This document shows, piece by piece, positions 16,366 to 25,142 of a stretch of DNA of 33,158 nt (the first letter of the stretch is position 1; every line of letters starts with the position of its first letter). The notes below the pieces were generated by a model. It worked only from the letters and a program-made list of their open reading frames with translations, had not been told where the DNA came from and ran no database searches. A program made the position numbers and the translations under genes. Source of the DNA: an uncultured bacterium (GTDB lineage: Bacteria > Patescibacteriota > Minisyncoccia > Moranbacterales > UBA1568); the NCBI GenBank assembly GCA_937864125.1, contig CALMHZ010000083.1:1-33158 (forward strand), in the 5' to 3' direction.

Positions 16366-17604
16366 ATGATGCGCAATCCCAGCAACCTTTCCAGAAAAGT
16401 CCTCGCAATAGTTCTTGCAGGAGGGCGCGGAAGTCGGCTCAAAACTCTCACCGAAAGCCGAGCAAAACCAGCCGTTCCGTTCGGAGGGAAATACCGGATC
16501 ATCGATTTCCCCATGTCCAACCTGGAAAACTCCGGATTCCGGAATATCGTGGTCCTGCCGCAGTACGGAAGCTTCGAACTCATGATCCACCTGCAACATG
16601 TGTGGAACTCGGATCCGGCGCATGATTTTTTCGTATATCCGCTGTTCCCACAGCACATTCGACACACGGAATATCAGGATACCGCCGATGCCGTCGAGCA
16701 GAATATGAGCATCATCGGAAAAATCGGGGATTTCCGGACTCTTGCGATACTCGCCGGAGACCATGTGTACTCCATGGACTTCTCACAGATGCTCTCCTAC
16801 CACTACGATATCGGATCCAAGTTCACGGTTTCCGTACTCGAAATGCCGTCAGATTCGGTAAGCGGGCTCGGCGTACTGGAAGTCGATGCCAATATGCGGA
16901 TCATCGGCTTTCAGGAAAAGCCGAAAAAGGATCCGAAAGAAATCCCCGGAAAACCGGGCTATTGCCTCGTATCCATGGGGAACTACATCGCTGAACGGGA
17001 ATTCCTCAGGGAGATTTTTCAGGAAATGTCCGGAAAAATCGAACATGCGCTCGACTTCGGGAAGGACGTGATCCCCTATCTCATCGAAAAAGGAGTGGCC
17101 CTCTTCGCCTACAACTTCAATGACAATGTCGTCTCGGGCGCGGGAGGACATTACTGGCGCGATGTCGGGACGGTCGACGCCTATTGGCAGTCCCACCAGG
17201 ACATCATTTCCATCAATCCGCCATTCAATATCCACAACACCGAAGCATGGCCGATTCGGACAGGCTCCGACAATCTCCCGGGAGCCAAACTGATCGGAAT
17301 CAACGTCCCCCATGATCGGGCCTGTCTCGTTGGTGGAAAATCCATCCTCCAGCGATGCATGGTCGAAGACTCTATACTCGGTCGACGGGTCGAGATCTAT
17401 GACGGGGCGGAAGTGTCTCGCTCCATCCTGTTCGACGGGGTAGTGATCGGTGCCGGAAGTCGGATTGAAAACGCCATCATCGACCAAGAAACGGCTGTTC
17501 CGCCTGGTACGCATATCGGCGTCGATCGTAGGGCCGACGGAGAAAGAGGCTTCCACGTGAGCGCAAGCGGCATCGTGATAATTCCAAGCGGGTTCAGGTT
17601 CTGA
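16366..17604 (+). CDS. glgC: Glucose-1-phosphate adenylyltransferase
   Basis: AIVLAGGRGSRLKTLTESRAKPAVPFGGKYRIIDFPMSNLENSGFRNI, GTADAVEQN-like region, LAGDHVYSMDF, YWRDVGTVDAYWQSH; AGGAGG RBS. Confidence 0.94.
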   Translation: MMRNPSNLSRKVLAIVLAGGRGSRLKTLTESRAKPAVPFGGKYRIIDFPMSNLENSGFRNIVVLPQYGSFELMIHLQHVWNSDPAHDFFVYPLFPQHIRHTEYQDTADAVEQNMSIIGKIGDFRTLAILAGDHVYSMDFSQMLSYHYDIGSKFTVSVLEMPSDSVSGLGVLEVDANMRIIGFQEKPKKDPKEIPGKPGYCLVSMGNYIAEREFLREIFQEMSGKIEHALDFGKDVIPYLIEKGVALFAYNFNDNVVSGAGGHYWRDVGTVDAYWQSHQDIISINPPFNIHNTEAWPIRTGSDNLPGAKLIGINVPHDRACLVGGKSILQRCMVEDSILGRRVEIYDGAEVSRSILFDGVVIGAGSRIENAIIDQETAVPPGTHIGVDRRADGERGFHVSASGIVIIPSGFRF

Positions 17605-17618
17605 CGGTTCGTATTTAG

Positions 17619-17651
17619 ACCGGCTTTCCGATAATCGGAGCCGGTTTTCTT
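17619..17651 (+). terminator. Intrinsic terminator after glgC
   Basis: ACCGGCT tt CCGA taa TCGG AGCCGGT TTTC; nested stem. Confidence 0.8.
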
Positions 17652-17699
17652 TTTGTCTCTTTCCCGCTATACTGGCTAGGTAATATATGATGAAAAATT

Positions 17700-17969
17700 A
17701 TGGCAGTACAAGATGAATTGCACCCGAGCGGACCGGTCACCCTCGCAAACGGATGGACGATCGAGGTGGATCGCGATGTCTGCATCGGCGCGGCTCCCTG
17801 CACCGCGATGGCGCCCAACACTTTCGGACTCGACAATGAAGGCAAGGCGACCGTCCTTTCGACCGCGAACGAGGACTCCACCGATACCATACTCAATGCC
17901 GCCCGCGCCTGCCCCGTTTCCGCTATCATTCTCAAGGACAAAGATGGCAAGCGAGTATTCCCAGAATAA
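17700..17969 (+). CDS. Small single-cluster ferredoxin
   Basis: VDRDVCIGAAPCTAMAPNTFGLDNEGKATVLS...AARACPVSAIILKD; one Cys position replaced by Ala. Confidence 0.88.
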   Translation: MAVQDELHPSGPVTLANGWTIEVDRDVCIGAAPCTAMAPNTFGLDNEGKATVLSTANEDSTDTILNAARACPVSAIILKDKDGKRVFPE

Positions 17970-17993
17970 AGACGGCGAGCCTCTTTGCAGCTG

Positions 17994-18018
17994 CTCCCTT
18001 CCATAAAAGGGAGTTTTT
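17994..18018 (+). terminator. Intrinsic terminator after ferredoxin
   Basis: CTCCCTT(ccata)AAGGGAG TTTTT. Confidence 0.75.
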
Positions 18019-18063
18019 GTATACTATGAAGAATCCTCGCGCGTATCCTTAACCTCTCTTCGT

Positions 18064-18384
18064 ATGGAAAAAAATAAGAAACCCAGCCTTCCGCAGCAGA
18101 TCGAAGCGAAACTCGCGGAGGTCCTCGATCCCGAGCTCGGTATCTCTATCGTCGACCTAGGTCTCGTTTATGGCGTCTCGGTCACCAAAAACGGCCGGGC
18201 GAAAGTCACCATGACCCTCACTACCATGGGCTGTCCCATGTTCGGAGTGATAGAGAAGCAGATAGAAGATGTGCTCATGACCATTCCGGAAATCGAGGAT
18301 GTCAAAACCGAAATCACTTTCGATCCCCCATGGGATCCCTCAAAAATGAGCGAGTCCGCCAAAGCAGAGCTCGGCTTCGAATAA
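18064..18384 (+). CDS. DUF59/MIP18 family metal-sulfur cluster assembly protein (SufT-like)
   Basis: VLDPELGISIVDLGLVYGV, VTMTLTTMGCPMFGVIEKQIE, ITFDPPWDPSKMSESAKAELGF. Confidence 0.92.
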   Translation: MEKNKKPSLPQQIEAKLAEVLDPELGISIVDLGLVYGVSVTKNGRAKVTMTLTTMGCPMFGVIEKQIEDVLMTIPEIEDVKTEITFDPPWDPSKMSESAKAELGFE

Positions 18385-18412
18385 TGAAGGGTGCGTAGCG
18401 ATTTCACGCATG

Positions 18413-18440
18413 AAAAAATCCCCTCACGAGGGGATTTTTC
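18413..18440. terminator. Bidirectional terminator between the DUF59 gene and korB
   Basis: AAAAAATCCCCTCACGAGGGGATTTTTC between convergent genes. Confidence 0.8.
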
Positions 18441-18460
18441 TCTTTTTTGGGCACATTCGC

Positions 18461-19324
18461 TTACACGAAAGATTTCACGAGCGCTGCAAATTTCTCCGTA
18501 TCAAGCGTGTGGCGATAGAGCGGATGCTCGCCCATGATGCCGAGCGCATCCTCATATACCGACCGCTCATGCTTATAGAGGATTCCGATCGGCATTTTTT
18601 CGGTCTCGCAGGCTTTGGCGAATGCGGCCTGCCTGTCGGTCGGATCGTAGTCATCCGGAAGATAATAGGTATGTTCCTTGAACCACCCGTAGGTATTCAC
18701 CTTGTTGAAGACGACACAAGGCTGGAAGACATCGACGAGGGCGAAGCCCTTCCAGGCAAGCGCTTCTTTCAGGATGGCTTTCGTCTGCAGGATGTCCCCG
18801 ATATTTGCCCGCGCGACGAATGACGCGTCGAGCGCTACCGCAACCGCCATCGGATTGAAGGGCTCGACCACGACTCCGTCGGGCTGCAGCGGATTCTGCA
18901 TGCCCTGTTCGGAAGTGGGCGATGCCTGCCCCTTGGTCAGCCCGTAGATCATATTGTTATGGACAATCGCCGTGATGTCGGGATTGCGGCGGATGGTATG
19001 CGTCAGATGGTTTCCTCCCTCACCGTACATATCGCCATCGCCCGATTCCGCGACGACGACGAGGTCCCGGTGCGCGAGCTTGATGCCGACGGCCGAAGGC
19101 AGCGCGCGGCCATGAAGCCCATTGTACATATTCGCATGCACATACTGAGGCGTCTTGGCGGCCTGACCGATACCGGAAACCAATACGAGATTACTCGGAT
19201 CGATCTCAAGCTCGGAGAGGGACTGCTTCACGACATTGAGCAGCGGAAAGTTCCCGCACGCCGGACACCAGGCAATATCCGTCCCATGAGGCATATCGAA
19301 TTTCTTCTTTTCTGTTTCAGGCAT
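18461..19324 (-). CDS. korB: 2-oxoacid:ferredoxin oxidoreductase beta subunit
   Basis: DIAWCPACGNFPLLNVVKQSL, LVSGIGQAAKTPQYVHANMYNGLHGRALPSAVGIKLA, ESGDGDMYGEGGNHLTHTIRRN, HNNMIYGLTKGQASPTSEQG. ORF open to 19339. Confidence 0.93.
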   Translation of the reverse strand: MPETEKKKFDMPHGTDIAWCPACGNFPLLNVVKQSLSELEIDPSNLVLVSGIGQAAKTPQYVHANMYNGLHGRALPSAVGIKLAHRDLVVVAESGDGDMYGEGGNHLTHTIRRNPDITAIVHNNMIYGLTKGQASPTSEQGMQNPLQPDGVVVEPFNPMAVAVALDASFVARANIGDILQTKAILKEALAWKGFALVDVFQPCVVFNKVNTYGWFKEHTYYLPDDYDPTDRQAAFAKACETEKMPIGILYKHERSVYEDALGIMGEHPLYRHTLDTEKFAALVKSFV

Positions 19325-21023
19325 ATTTTTTGAGTTCATCGACTATCTCCTCGACACAGAACGGCTCCCCCGTCGACTTGGTGATTCGTTTGACGATCTT
19401 GACGCCACACTCGCGGACCAGGAGATCGGCGAATTGTCCCTGATGATTATTCTCCATCACCACGATTTTTTTGCCTTTGAACACCTCTTTCACCTTCGGG
19501 TTGATCGGATACGCCTGCGAAAAATGAAGGCCTCCGATCTTCTTGCTCCGCACGAGGGCGAGCGATTCTTCGAGCACCCCTTTATTCGACCCCCAGGCGA
19601 CGAAAAGGATATCGGCATCCTTCACATTGTCTATTTCGGTCGGCATGATAGCCGAATCTGTCATAGCCGCAAGGCGCTTCATCCGCTTCGCCATCATCTT
19701 CTCGCGCACAGAGTAGCTTTCCGTGATGTGTCCGGTCTCATCGTGCTCATCGGAATCCACCTTCACGATTCCCCGACCGAAACCCGGAATCCCTCGAGGA
19801 GAAATGCCATCCTTCGTATAGGCATATCGGGCATAGTCGGCTGTCGTCTCCACGATATGCCGTTTGGAGGAAGCGACGCCGATCGATTCTTCTTTCATAC
19901 CCGCGAGAGAGTCAAGGAGGTATTGATCCGTAAGTACGAACACGGGAATCTGGAATTGATCCGCGGTATCGAAAACCTGTCGCATAAGTGCTACCTCCTC
20001 CTCCAAAGAGCCGGGTGTGTATATCGCTCGAAGAAATTCCCCATGACCGGCGTACAAAGCGAGGTTCAAGTCCGCCTGCTCGGTCTTGGTCGGCAATCCT
20101 GTGGCCGGACCCGGGCGCATACCGATATGGATGACGATAGGAGTTTCGATGATTCCCGCAAGCGACACGCCCTCTTGCATGAGGTCGAACCCTCCGCCGG
20201 AGGTCGAGACCATAGCACGAGCGCCCGCGTACGACGCCCCCAAGGCCATATTGATGGCCGATATCTCGTCCTCCGCCTGATCGACTACCACACCGAGTCT
20301 TTTGCCCTTGTTAGCGAGAAAAGTCAGCACCCCGGTCCCAGGCGACATGGGATAGGAAGAAATGAAATTGCATCCGCCTGAGAGCGCGCCGAGACCCAAG
20401 GCCGTATGCCCGTCGATCAAGAGCTCCTTCGCATACTTATCATCCCTCGGAAAGCCGAGCTCGATATCCTCCTGATAGGCCGTGTTCTTCCCGAATTGAA
20501 ATCCTTTTTTCGCGGCTTCGATATTTTTTTCCACCACCTCCTGCCCTTTTCTCGAAAAAAATTCACTCAAATACTCATGGAAAATCTTCTCCTCCGCGCC
20601 GAGTATACCCAAGATCACCCCGACCGCTACCGTATTCGCGTAGAGAGGATTACCCACCTCGCTTGCGAATTTCGTAAGCGGCGTATCGATAAAATGCGCA
20701 AGGGTCGCATATTCTTTTATACGGCTCTGTTCCCCGAAGACGATCGTCCGATCGCTTATCCGATCCGAAAGGTGCTCCACCACATTGCCATCCATGGCGA
20801 AGAGAAAATCGATGCGTCTCACATACGAGCGATGCTTTTTGGAAGAAAGCCTGATTTCCGTCGAATTCGATCCGCCCCGGACGCGTGACATGTATTCCTT
20901 GCACGCGAATACCTGATACCCTTCGCGCTTGAGCACGGCCATAAGGATATTTTCGACGGTTTGGACCCCTTGTCCCGCCGCCCCGCCTAAGACAATGGAG
21001 AGATCATTATAAAAATGCCGCAT
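19317..21023 (-). CDS. korA: 2-oxoacid:ferredoxin oxidoreductase alpha subunit (gamma-alpha fusion type)
   Basis: LGGAAGQGVQTVENIL, CKEYMSRVRGGSNSTEIRL, GALSGGCNFISSYPMSPGTGVLTFLA, QAEDEISAINMALGASYAGARAMVSTSGGGFDLMQEGVSLAG. Confidence 0.93.
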   Translation of the reverse strand: MRHFYNDLSIVLGGAAGQGVQTVENILMAVLKREGYQVFACKEYMSRVRGGSNSTEIRLSSKKHRSYVRRIDFLFAMDGNVVEHLSDRISDRTIVFGEQSRIKEYATLAHFIDTPLTKFASEVGNPLYANTVAVGVILGILGAEEKIFHEYLSEFFSRKGQEVVEKNIEAAKKGFQFGKNTAYQEDIELGFPRDDKYAKELLIDGHTALGLGALSGGCNFISSYPMSPGTGVLTFLANKGKRLGVVVDQAEDEISAINMALGASYAGARAMVSTSGGGFDLMQEGVSLAGIIETPIVIHIGMRPGPATGLPTKTEQADLNLALYAGHGEFLRAIYTPGSLEEEVALMRQVFDTADQFQIPVFVLTDQYLLDSLAGMKEESIGVASSKRHIVETTADYARYAYTKDGISPRGIPGFGRGIVKVDSDEHDETGHITESYSVREKMMAKRMKRLAAMTDSAIMPTEIDNVKDADILFVAWGSNKGVLEESLALVRSKKIGGLHFSQAYPINPKVKEVFKGKKIVVMENNHQGQFADLLVRECGVKIVKRITKSTGEPFCVEEIVDELKKYA

Positions 21024-21049
21024 ACTTTGATATTTTTTGGTGTTGCCTC

Positions 21050-21072
21050 ATTATACCACGCTCTCTGAGAGC
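21050..21072 (-). promoter_or_regulatory. korA extended -10 promoter with overlapping palindrome
   Basis: Minus strand GTGGTATAAT (-10 at 21055-21050) preceded by the perfect 13-bp palindrome GCTCTCAGAGAGC (21060-21072). Confidence 0.55.
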
Positions 21073-21275
21073 TATTCCTCAAGCGTTTTTTCGACTTCCT
21101 TGAACTCGTTTTCTATTTCTTTCAGTCTCGTGCGGGACGCCTTGACGAGCAGCGCGCCTTCCTTGAATTTCTCCAAGCCCTTCTCCACATCAATTTCGGC
21201 TTGTCCCTCGAACCACGCGACGATGTCTTCGAGTTTTTTTATCGATTCGGACAATGACGATTTTTTTTCAGCCAT
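21072..21275 (-). CDS. xseB: Exodeoxyribonuclease VII small subunit
   Basis: 67 aa; IKKLEDIVAWFEGQAEIDVEKGLEKFKEGALLVKASRTRLKEIENEFKEV; adjacent to xseA. Confidence 0.93.
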   Translation of the reverse strand: MAEKKSSLSESIKKLEDIVAWFEGQAEIDVEKGLEKFKEGALLVKASRTRLKEIENEFKEVEKTLEE

Positions 21276-21295
21276 AGTATTCTTTTCAAATCCGT

Positions 21296-22873
21296 TTATG
21301 GGGAAATTTCCCGTACTTCTGCCGATACGCTCCCTTTTGACAGCCGTATATCCAGTGTATCACCAAGCTTAGCGTCCGTCGATGAACGGAGAAGAGCGCC
21401 CGAAGAAAGCCTGACCAGGCTATACCCGAGCCTCAAGGCGCGATTCGGGTCGAATTGCATCAAGAGCGCATCAAACTGCTTCAGCCGATCATGAAACTGC
21501 GCAAGAAGTACGCTGCTCGTTTTTTTCATCCCTTCCTCGAACGACCACACCCTGTCAGCCGACGAACGGAGCGCGTAACTCATGGTTATTTTTTTTTCAA
21601 GGAAACGATCAGCGAGACTCTTGATACGCTCCTTCATGTTCTGAAAAGACTCGACGAGGACCGCCTCTTGAGCGGCCAGACCGGACTCGAAAAAAGAAAT
21701 GGCATCATTCATGCTCTGCTCCATAGCGCGCGCTGCCCGATGAATGCCCTGTTCCGCTTCTTCCCATGACTGGCGGACGGCGCGGGCGGCGGCGGTAGGC
21801 GTCGACGCGGAGCTGTCCGCAACCAATTGAGCCAAAGAAATATCCTTTTCATGGCCGATGCCGGAAATGACGGGGATGCGAGATGCGGCGATCGCCCGGA
21901 CGAGAGCTTCGTTATTGAACGCCTGCAAGCTCTCGAGGCTTCCTCCTCCGCGGATGACGACGAGTACATCATAGCGTTCCGGATGCGCATTGAAATATTC
22001 CACGCCCTTCAAGAGCTCGAAGACCGCCTTCTTTCCCTCGACGCTCGACGGATAAAGCGTCACCTGATACCCGTGCTGCCCGACATTCATCATAAAATCC
22101 CCGATGGCGGCTCCGTCTTTCGAAGTGAGCAAAGCTATCCGTTCCGGAAATTCCGGGATCGCACGCTTCCGTTCCGGGGCGAACAATCCTTCCGTTTCCA
22201 ACTTCTTCCGAAGCTCCTCATACGCCTTCTTAAGGGCGCCTTCTCCGGCAAACTCGATGACGCCGACCTTGAGGCTCAATCGACCGCTCGGTTTGTAGAC
22301 ATCCGGAGATCCTTCGACCACGATCTCATCCCCGATCGCGATGCGCACGCCGGAAACCATATACGCGGAACGAAAAATAAGGCAGTTGATGGTCGATTCA
22401 TCTTGGCTATCTTTGAGCGAAAAATATACCACCCGCTCGCGCTCATCCACGCTCGACACCTCGCCGCGTATTCGCGCGGCCATTCCCGAAAGCTCGATAT
22501 TCAAACTATCGAGAAATTGCCCCACCGAAAGCGGCGTATCCGGAGCGACAGGCGCGAGGAAAGCCTTCACTTCCTCTTTCTCCCAAGCCGGTCTTTCACT
22601 CGATGGAGCGGAATCCGCCGAAGCGCTCTCAACTGAAGCTGATCCGCTCTCTTCGCAGAGCGAAACGATTTCTATGAGCCGAGCGCCATACTTCCGATAT
22701 TTCGCCTCCTTGATCCCTTTGACGCGCAAAAGCGCATCCTTGGTGCAAGGCAGCGTGCTTATGATCTCATCGAGCACGGCGTTCGGCAAGACGCGATACA
22801 GCTCAACCCCCTCTCGGGCGGCAGCTTCCTCTCTCCACTGCTTCAGGCGCATTCTCAATTCGATTCTATTCAT
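21296..22873 (-). CDS. xseA: Exodeoxyribonuclease VII large subunit with N-terminal HRDC-like domain
   Basis: XseA core: LSVGQFLDSLNIEL, VRGGGSLESLQAFNNEALVRAIAASRIPVISGIGHEKDISLAQLVADSSASTPTAAAR. N-terminus LKQWREEAAAREGVELYRVLPNAVLDEIISTLPCTKDALLRVKGIKEAKYRKYGARLIEIV resembles HRDC. Confidence 0.93.
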   Translation of the reverse strand: MNRIELRMRLKQWREEAAAREGVELYRVLPNAVLDEIISTLPCTKDALLRVKGIKEAKYRKYGARLIEIVSLCEESGSASVESASADSAPSSERPAWEKEEVKAFLAPVAPDTPLSVGQFLDSLNIELSGMAARIRGEVSSVDERERVVYFSLKDSQDESTINCLIFRSAYMVSGVRIAIGDEIVVEGSPDVYKPSGRLSLKVGVIEFAGEGALKKAYEELRKKLETEGLFAPERKRAIPEFPERIALLTSKDGAAIGDFMMNVGQHGYQVTLYPSSVEGKKAVFELLKGVEYFNAHPERYDVLVVIRGGGSLESLQAFNNEALVRAIAASRIPVISGIGHEKDISLAQLVADSSASTPTAAARAVRQSWEEAEQGIHRAARAMEQSMNDAISFFESGLAAQEAVLVESFQNMKERIKSLADRFLEKKITMSYALRSSADRVWSFEEGMKKTSSVLLAQFHDRLKQFDALLMQFDPNRALRLGYSLVRLSSGALLRSSTDAKLGDTLDIRLSKGSVSAEVREISP

Positions 22874-22919
22874 ATATCGCAAGCTTATAGGCAGCACACA
22901 AAAAATTCTTTATAAGGAC

Positions 22920-23663
22920 CTATGCTCCACCGGCGTGTCTTTTCGCGAGAAAGGCGGCATAAGCCTCGCCCACATTCTCGATCCCTCGGCGCAGGGATGG
23001 AAATGAGGCTTCTTTCCAAGCGAGATATTTCAATGCCGCATAGCTCCCGAGGGTGATGATCGCTTCCGCTATTTTCCCGCTGTCTCCGGCGAATCCCGCC
23101 GGACCCAAACGATGAACGATGACAACGACGAACAGGGCATACGCGATACGATGCAGTCGCTTCCACCGCGCGCCGCCCAAAGTCCGCTGAGCCCATGCAT
23201 TGGAAGTAAGCAGCAAAGGAAAGGTAAGGAGAAGCGCCGTCAGCCCGAAAAGGATATACGCTTCTATGGAAAAAATATCCGAAAAAAGATACGGCCCAAG
23301 AAAAACGGAAAAGAACGAAGGATCGAAAACATACCCGAGTCCGTGTACCAAGGCGAAATACGCCGTGAGTATGCCCAATTCTCGACGCAGACCCATCAAA
23401 ATACGGAGAAGCGGCATGCGAGTTATTACTGAAAGCGGACTCAAGAACAGGAGAAAGATAAGGATATTCACCGCGATCGACGCGTAATCATTCCGATATG
23501 CCGGGAAAAAGAATCCGATCAAGCTAAGATGCGCGATAAGGAGGATGCCTGTCTTCACCGTCCGAACATGCTTCGCGAGAAAAGCACATGCCAACCGATG
23601 AAACTGAAACAATGGGAGAAAAACCGATCGCATACTCTCATCTCTTACAGAAATACTTCCCAT
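22920..23663 (-). CDS. Ferric-reductase-like transmembrane protein (MsrQ/Fre-like)
   Basis: Polytopic; LRRELGILTAYFALVHGLGYVFDP, GGARWKRLHRIAYALFVVVIVHRLG with conserved heme-type His. Confidence 0.8.
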   Translation of the reverse strand: MGSISVRDESMRSVFLPLFQFHRLACAFLAKHVRTVKTGILLIAHLSLIGFFFPAYRNDYASIAVNILIFLLFLSPLSVITRMPLLRILMGLRRELGILTAYFALVHGLGYVFDPSFFSVFLGPYLFSDIFSIEAYILFGLTALLLTFPLLLTSNAWAQRTLGGARWKRLHRIAYALFVVVIVHRLGPAGFAGDSGKIAEAIITLGSYAALKYLAWKEASFPSLRRGIENVGEAYAAFLAKRHAGGA

Positions 23664-23727
23664 ATGAGCATCTTATCTTGAAAGAGCAGGAAAAACAATG
23701 ACGGATATTGAACCGGATATCACCGGC

Positions 23728-23783
23728 ACTCGCTCGGAAAAGAAAGCAAGCTTTCGTTCCGCTCGCTTCGTTTGGCAATAAAA
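23728..23783 (-). repeat. Intergenic/5'-leader element copy 3 (upstream of ferric-reductase-like gene)
   Basis: Minus strand TTTTATTGCCAAACGAAGCGAGCGGAACGAAAGCTTGCTTTCTTTTCCGAGCGAGTGCCGG. Confidence 0.6.
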
Positions 23784-23819
23784 TATGGTATCATACAGTA
23801 AAAGCAATACCCTACCTTC

Positions 23820-25139
23820 ATGGAACCCTTTATCGCCGTCGACAAGCTTCGGGTCATATATAACCAGGGGAAATCGAACGAAACGAGATCTCTCGAGGAG
23901 ACCAACCTTGCCATTTTCCCCAAGGAGTATGTCATCATCTACGGTCCCTCCGGCTGCGGAAAGTCGACGCTTCTTTACTCCATCGCCGGACTCCAAAAGC
24001 CGACCTATGGCGATATCAGCATCGCGGGCAAGCTCTTCTCAAAAATGACCCAGGCGGAAATGCTTGAGCTGCACCAGACCGGAATCGGACTCATATTTCA
24101 GGCGTTCTATCTCATCCCGTCGCTCACCATACTCGACAATGTCTGTCTTCCGAAAGCCTTTCGAGGGGAACGCCTCGCCGATCGCAGGCGCGAAGGGATA
24201 CAGCTCCTCCGTCGCTTCGGCATCGTGGAGCAGGCCGACAAATACCCGAACCAGCTTTCAGGCGGACAAAAACAGCGCGTCGCGATCGCTCGGGCGCTTA
24301 TCAACAAGCCGAGCATAATCCTCGCGGATGAGCCGGTGGGAAACCTCGACAGCGAATCCGCTCAAAATGTGCTCCAGATCCTAAAAGAGCTCAACGAGGT
24401 GGATCAGCAGACGATCATCATGGTCACCCACAATCCCGAGCACCTCGCCTACGCGGATCGGATCATCCATATGCGCGACGGCCGCATCATCAAGGAAGAA
24501 GTGCAAAAAGATAAACGCCCGGTCGAGGCGAAAAAACCGGAATTGGAAACCGTGATAGCCCCGGTACCCGAGCCTCAGGAATCATCGGAGCTGAAAATGC
24601 TCATGGCATCGTTCAAAAGCCTGCTTCCCCAACAGGTCGATGTATTGCTCGTCCCCTTCAAAGCCAAGCAGTTTCTCAATCACCTCCTCTCCGAACTCAA
24701 TGAAGAACAGGTGAGTATGGCGGAAGCACTCGTGCGGGAGGTGCTCTTCAATAACATCGATACCAAGGAAATGGAGCACAGGCTCGATATGCCCTACGAG
24801 GAAGGCGGCGGCGGATGGAACAAATTGCGCGCCAAGAGCATCGCCGAGCGCACGGCCGCTATCTTGCTGCAGGTGAACGCGTTGCGAGAAGACGCGGCGG
24901 CGGCGGTGCCGAAGCTTGCGCAGTACCTGATCGAGAAATTCCACCTCAAGCTCGCCCCCGAGCAAGTATTGAGGCTCCAGGCCATCCTTCTCCTGCGCAT
25001 CGAGAGCAAGATCGGCCAATTGGAACTGAAAAAAAGGCTTGACGAATCCGTGATAAAAGAAGGCATCGGCCTCCACAGGGGAACCGCCGAAAAGGTTTCG
25101 CGCGAAATAGAAGTCATCATGCTCCTCAAATACAGCTAA
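23820..25139 (+). CDS. ABC transporter ATP-binding protein (LolD/MacB type) with about 200-aa C-terminal extension
   Basis: [64 protein letters not shown], then a Pro/Glu linker and a helical extension. Confidence 0.93.
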   Translation: MEPFIAVDKLRVIYNQGKSNETRSLEETNLAIFPKEYVIIYGPSGCGKSTLLYSIAGLQKPTYGDISIAGKLFSKMTQAEMLELHQTGIGLIFQAFYLIPSLTILDNVCLPKAFRGERLADRRREGIQLLRRFGIVEQADKYPNQLSGGQKQRVAIARALINKPSIILADEPVGNLDSESAQNVLQILKELNEVDQQTIIMVTHNPEHLAYADRIIHMRDGRIIKEEVQKDKRPVEAKKPELETVIAPVPEPQESSELKMLMASFKSLLPQQVDVLLVPFKAKQFLNHLLSELNEEQVSMAEALVREVLFNNIDTKEMEHRLDMPYEEGGGGWNKLRAKSIAERTAAILLQVNALREDAAAAVPKLAQYLIEKFHLKLAPEQVLRLQAILLLRIESKIGQLELKKRLDESVIKEGIGLHRGTAEKVSREIEVIMLLKYS

Positions 25140-25142
25140 CAT

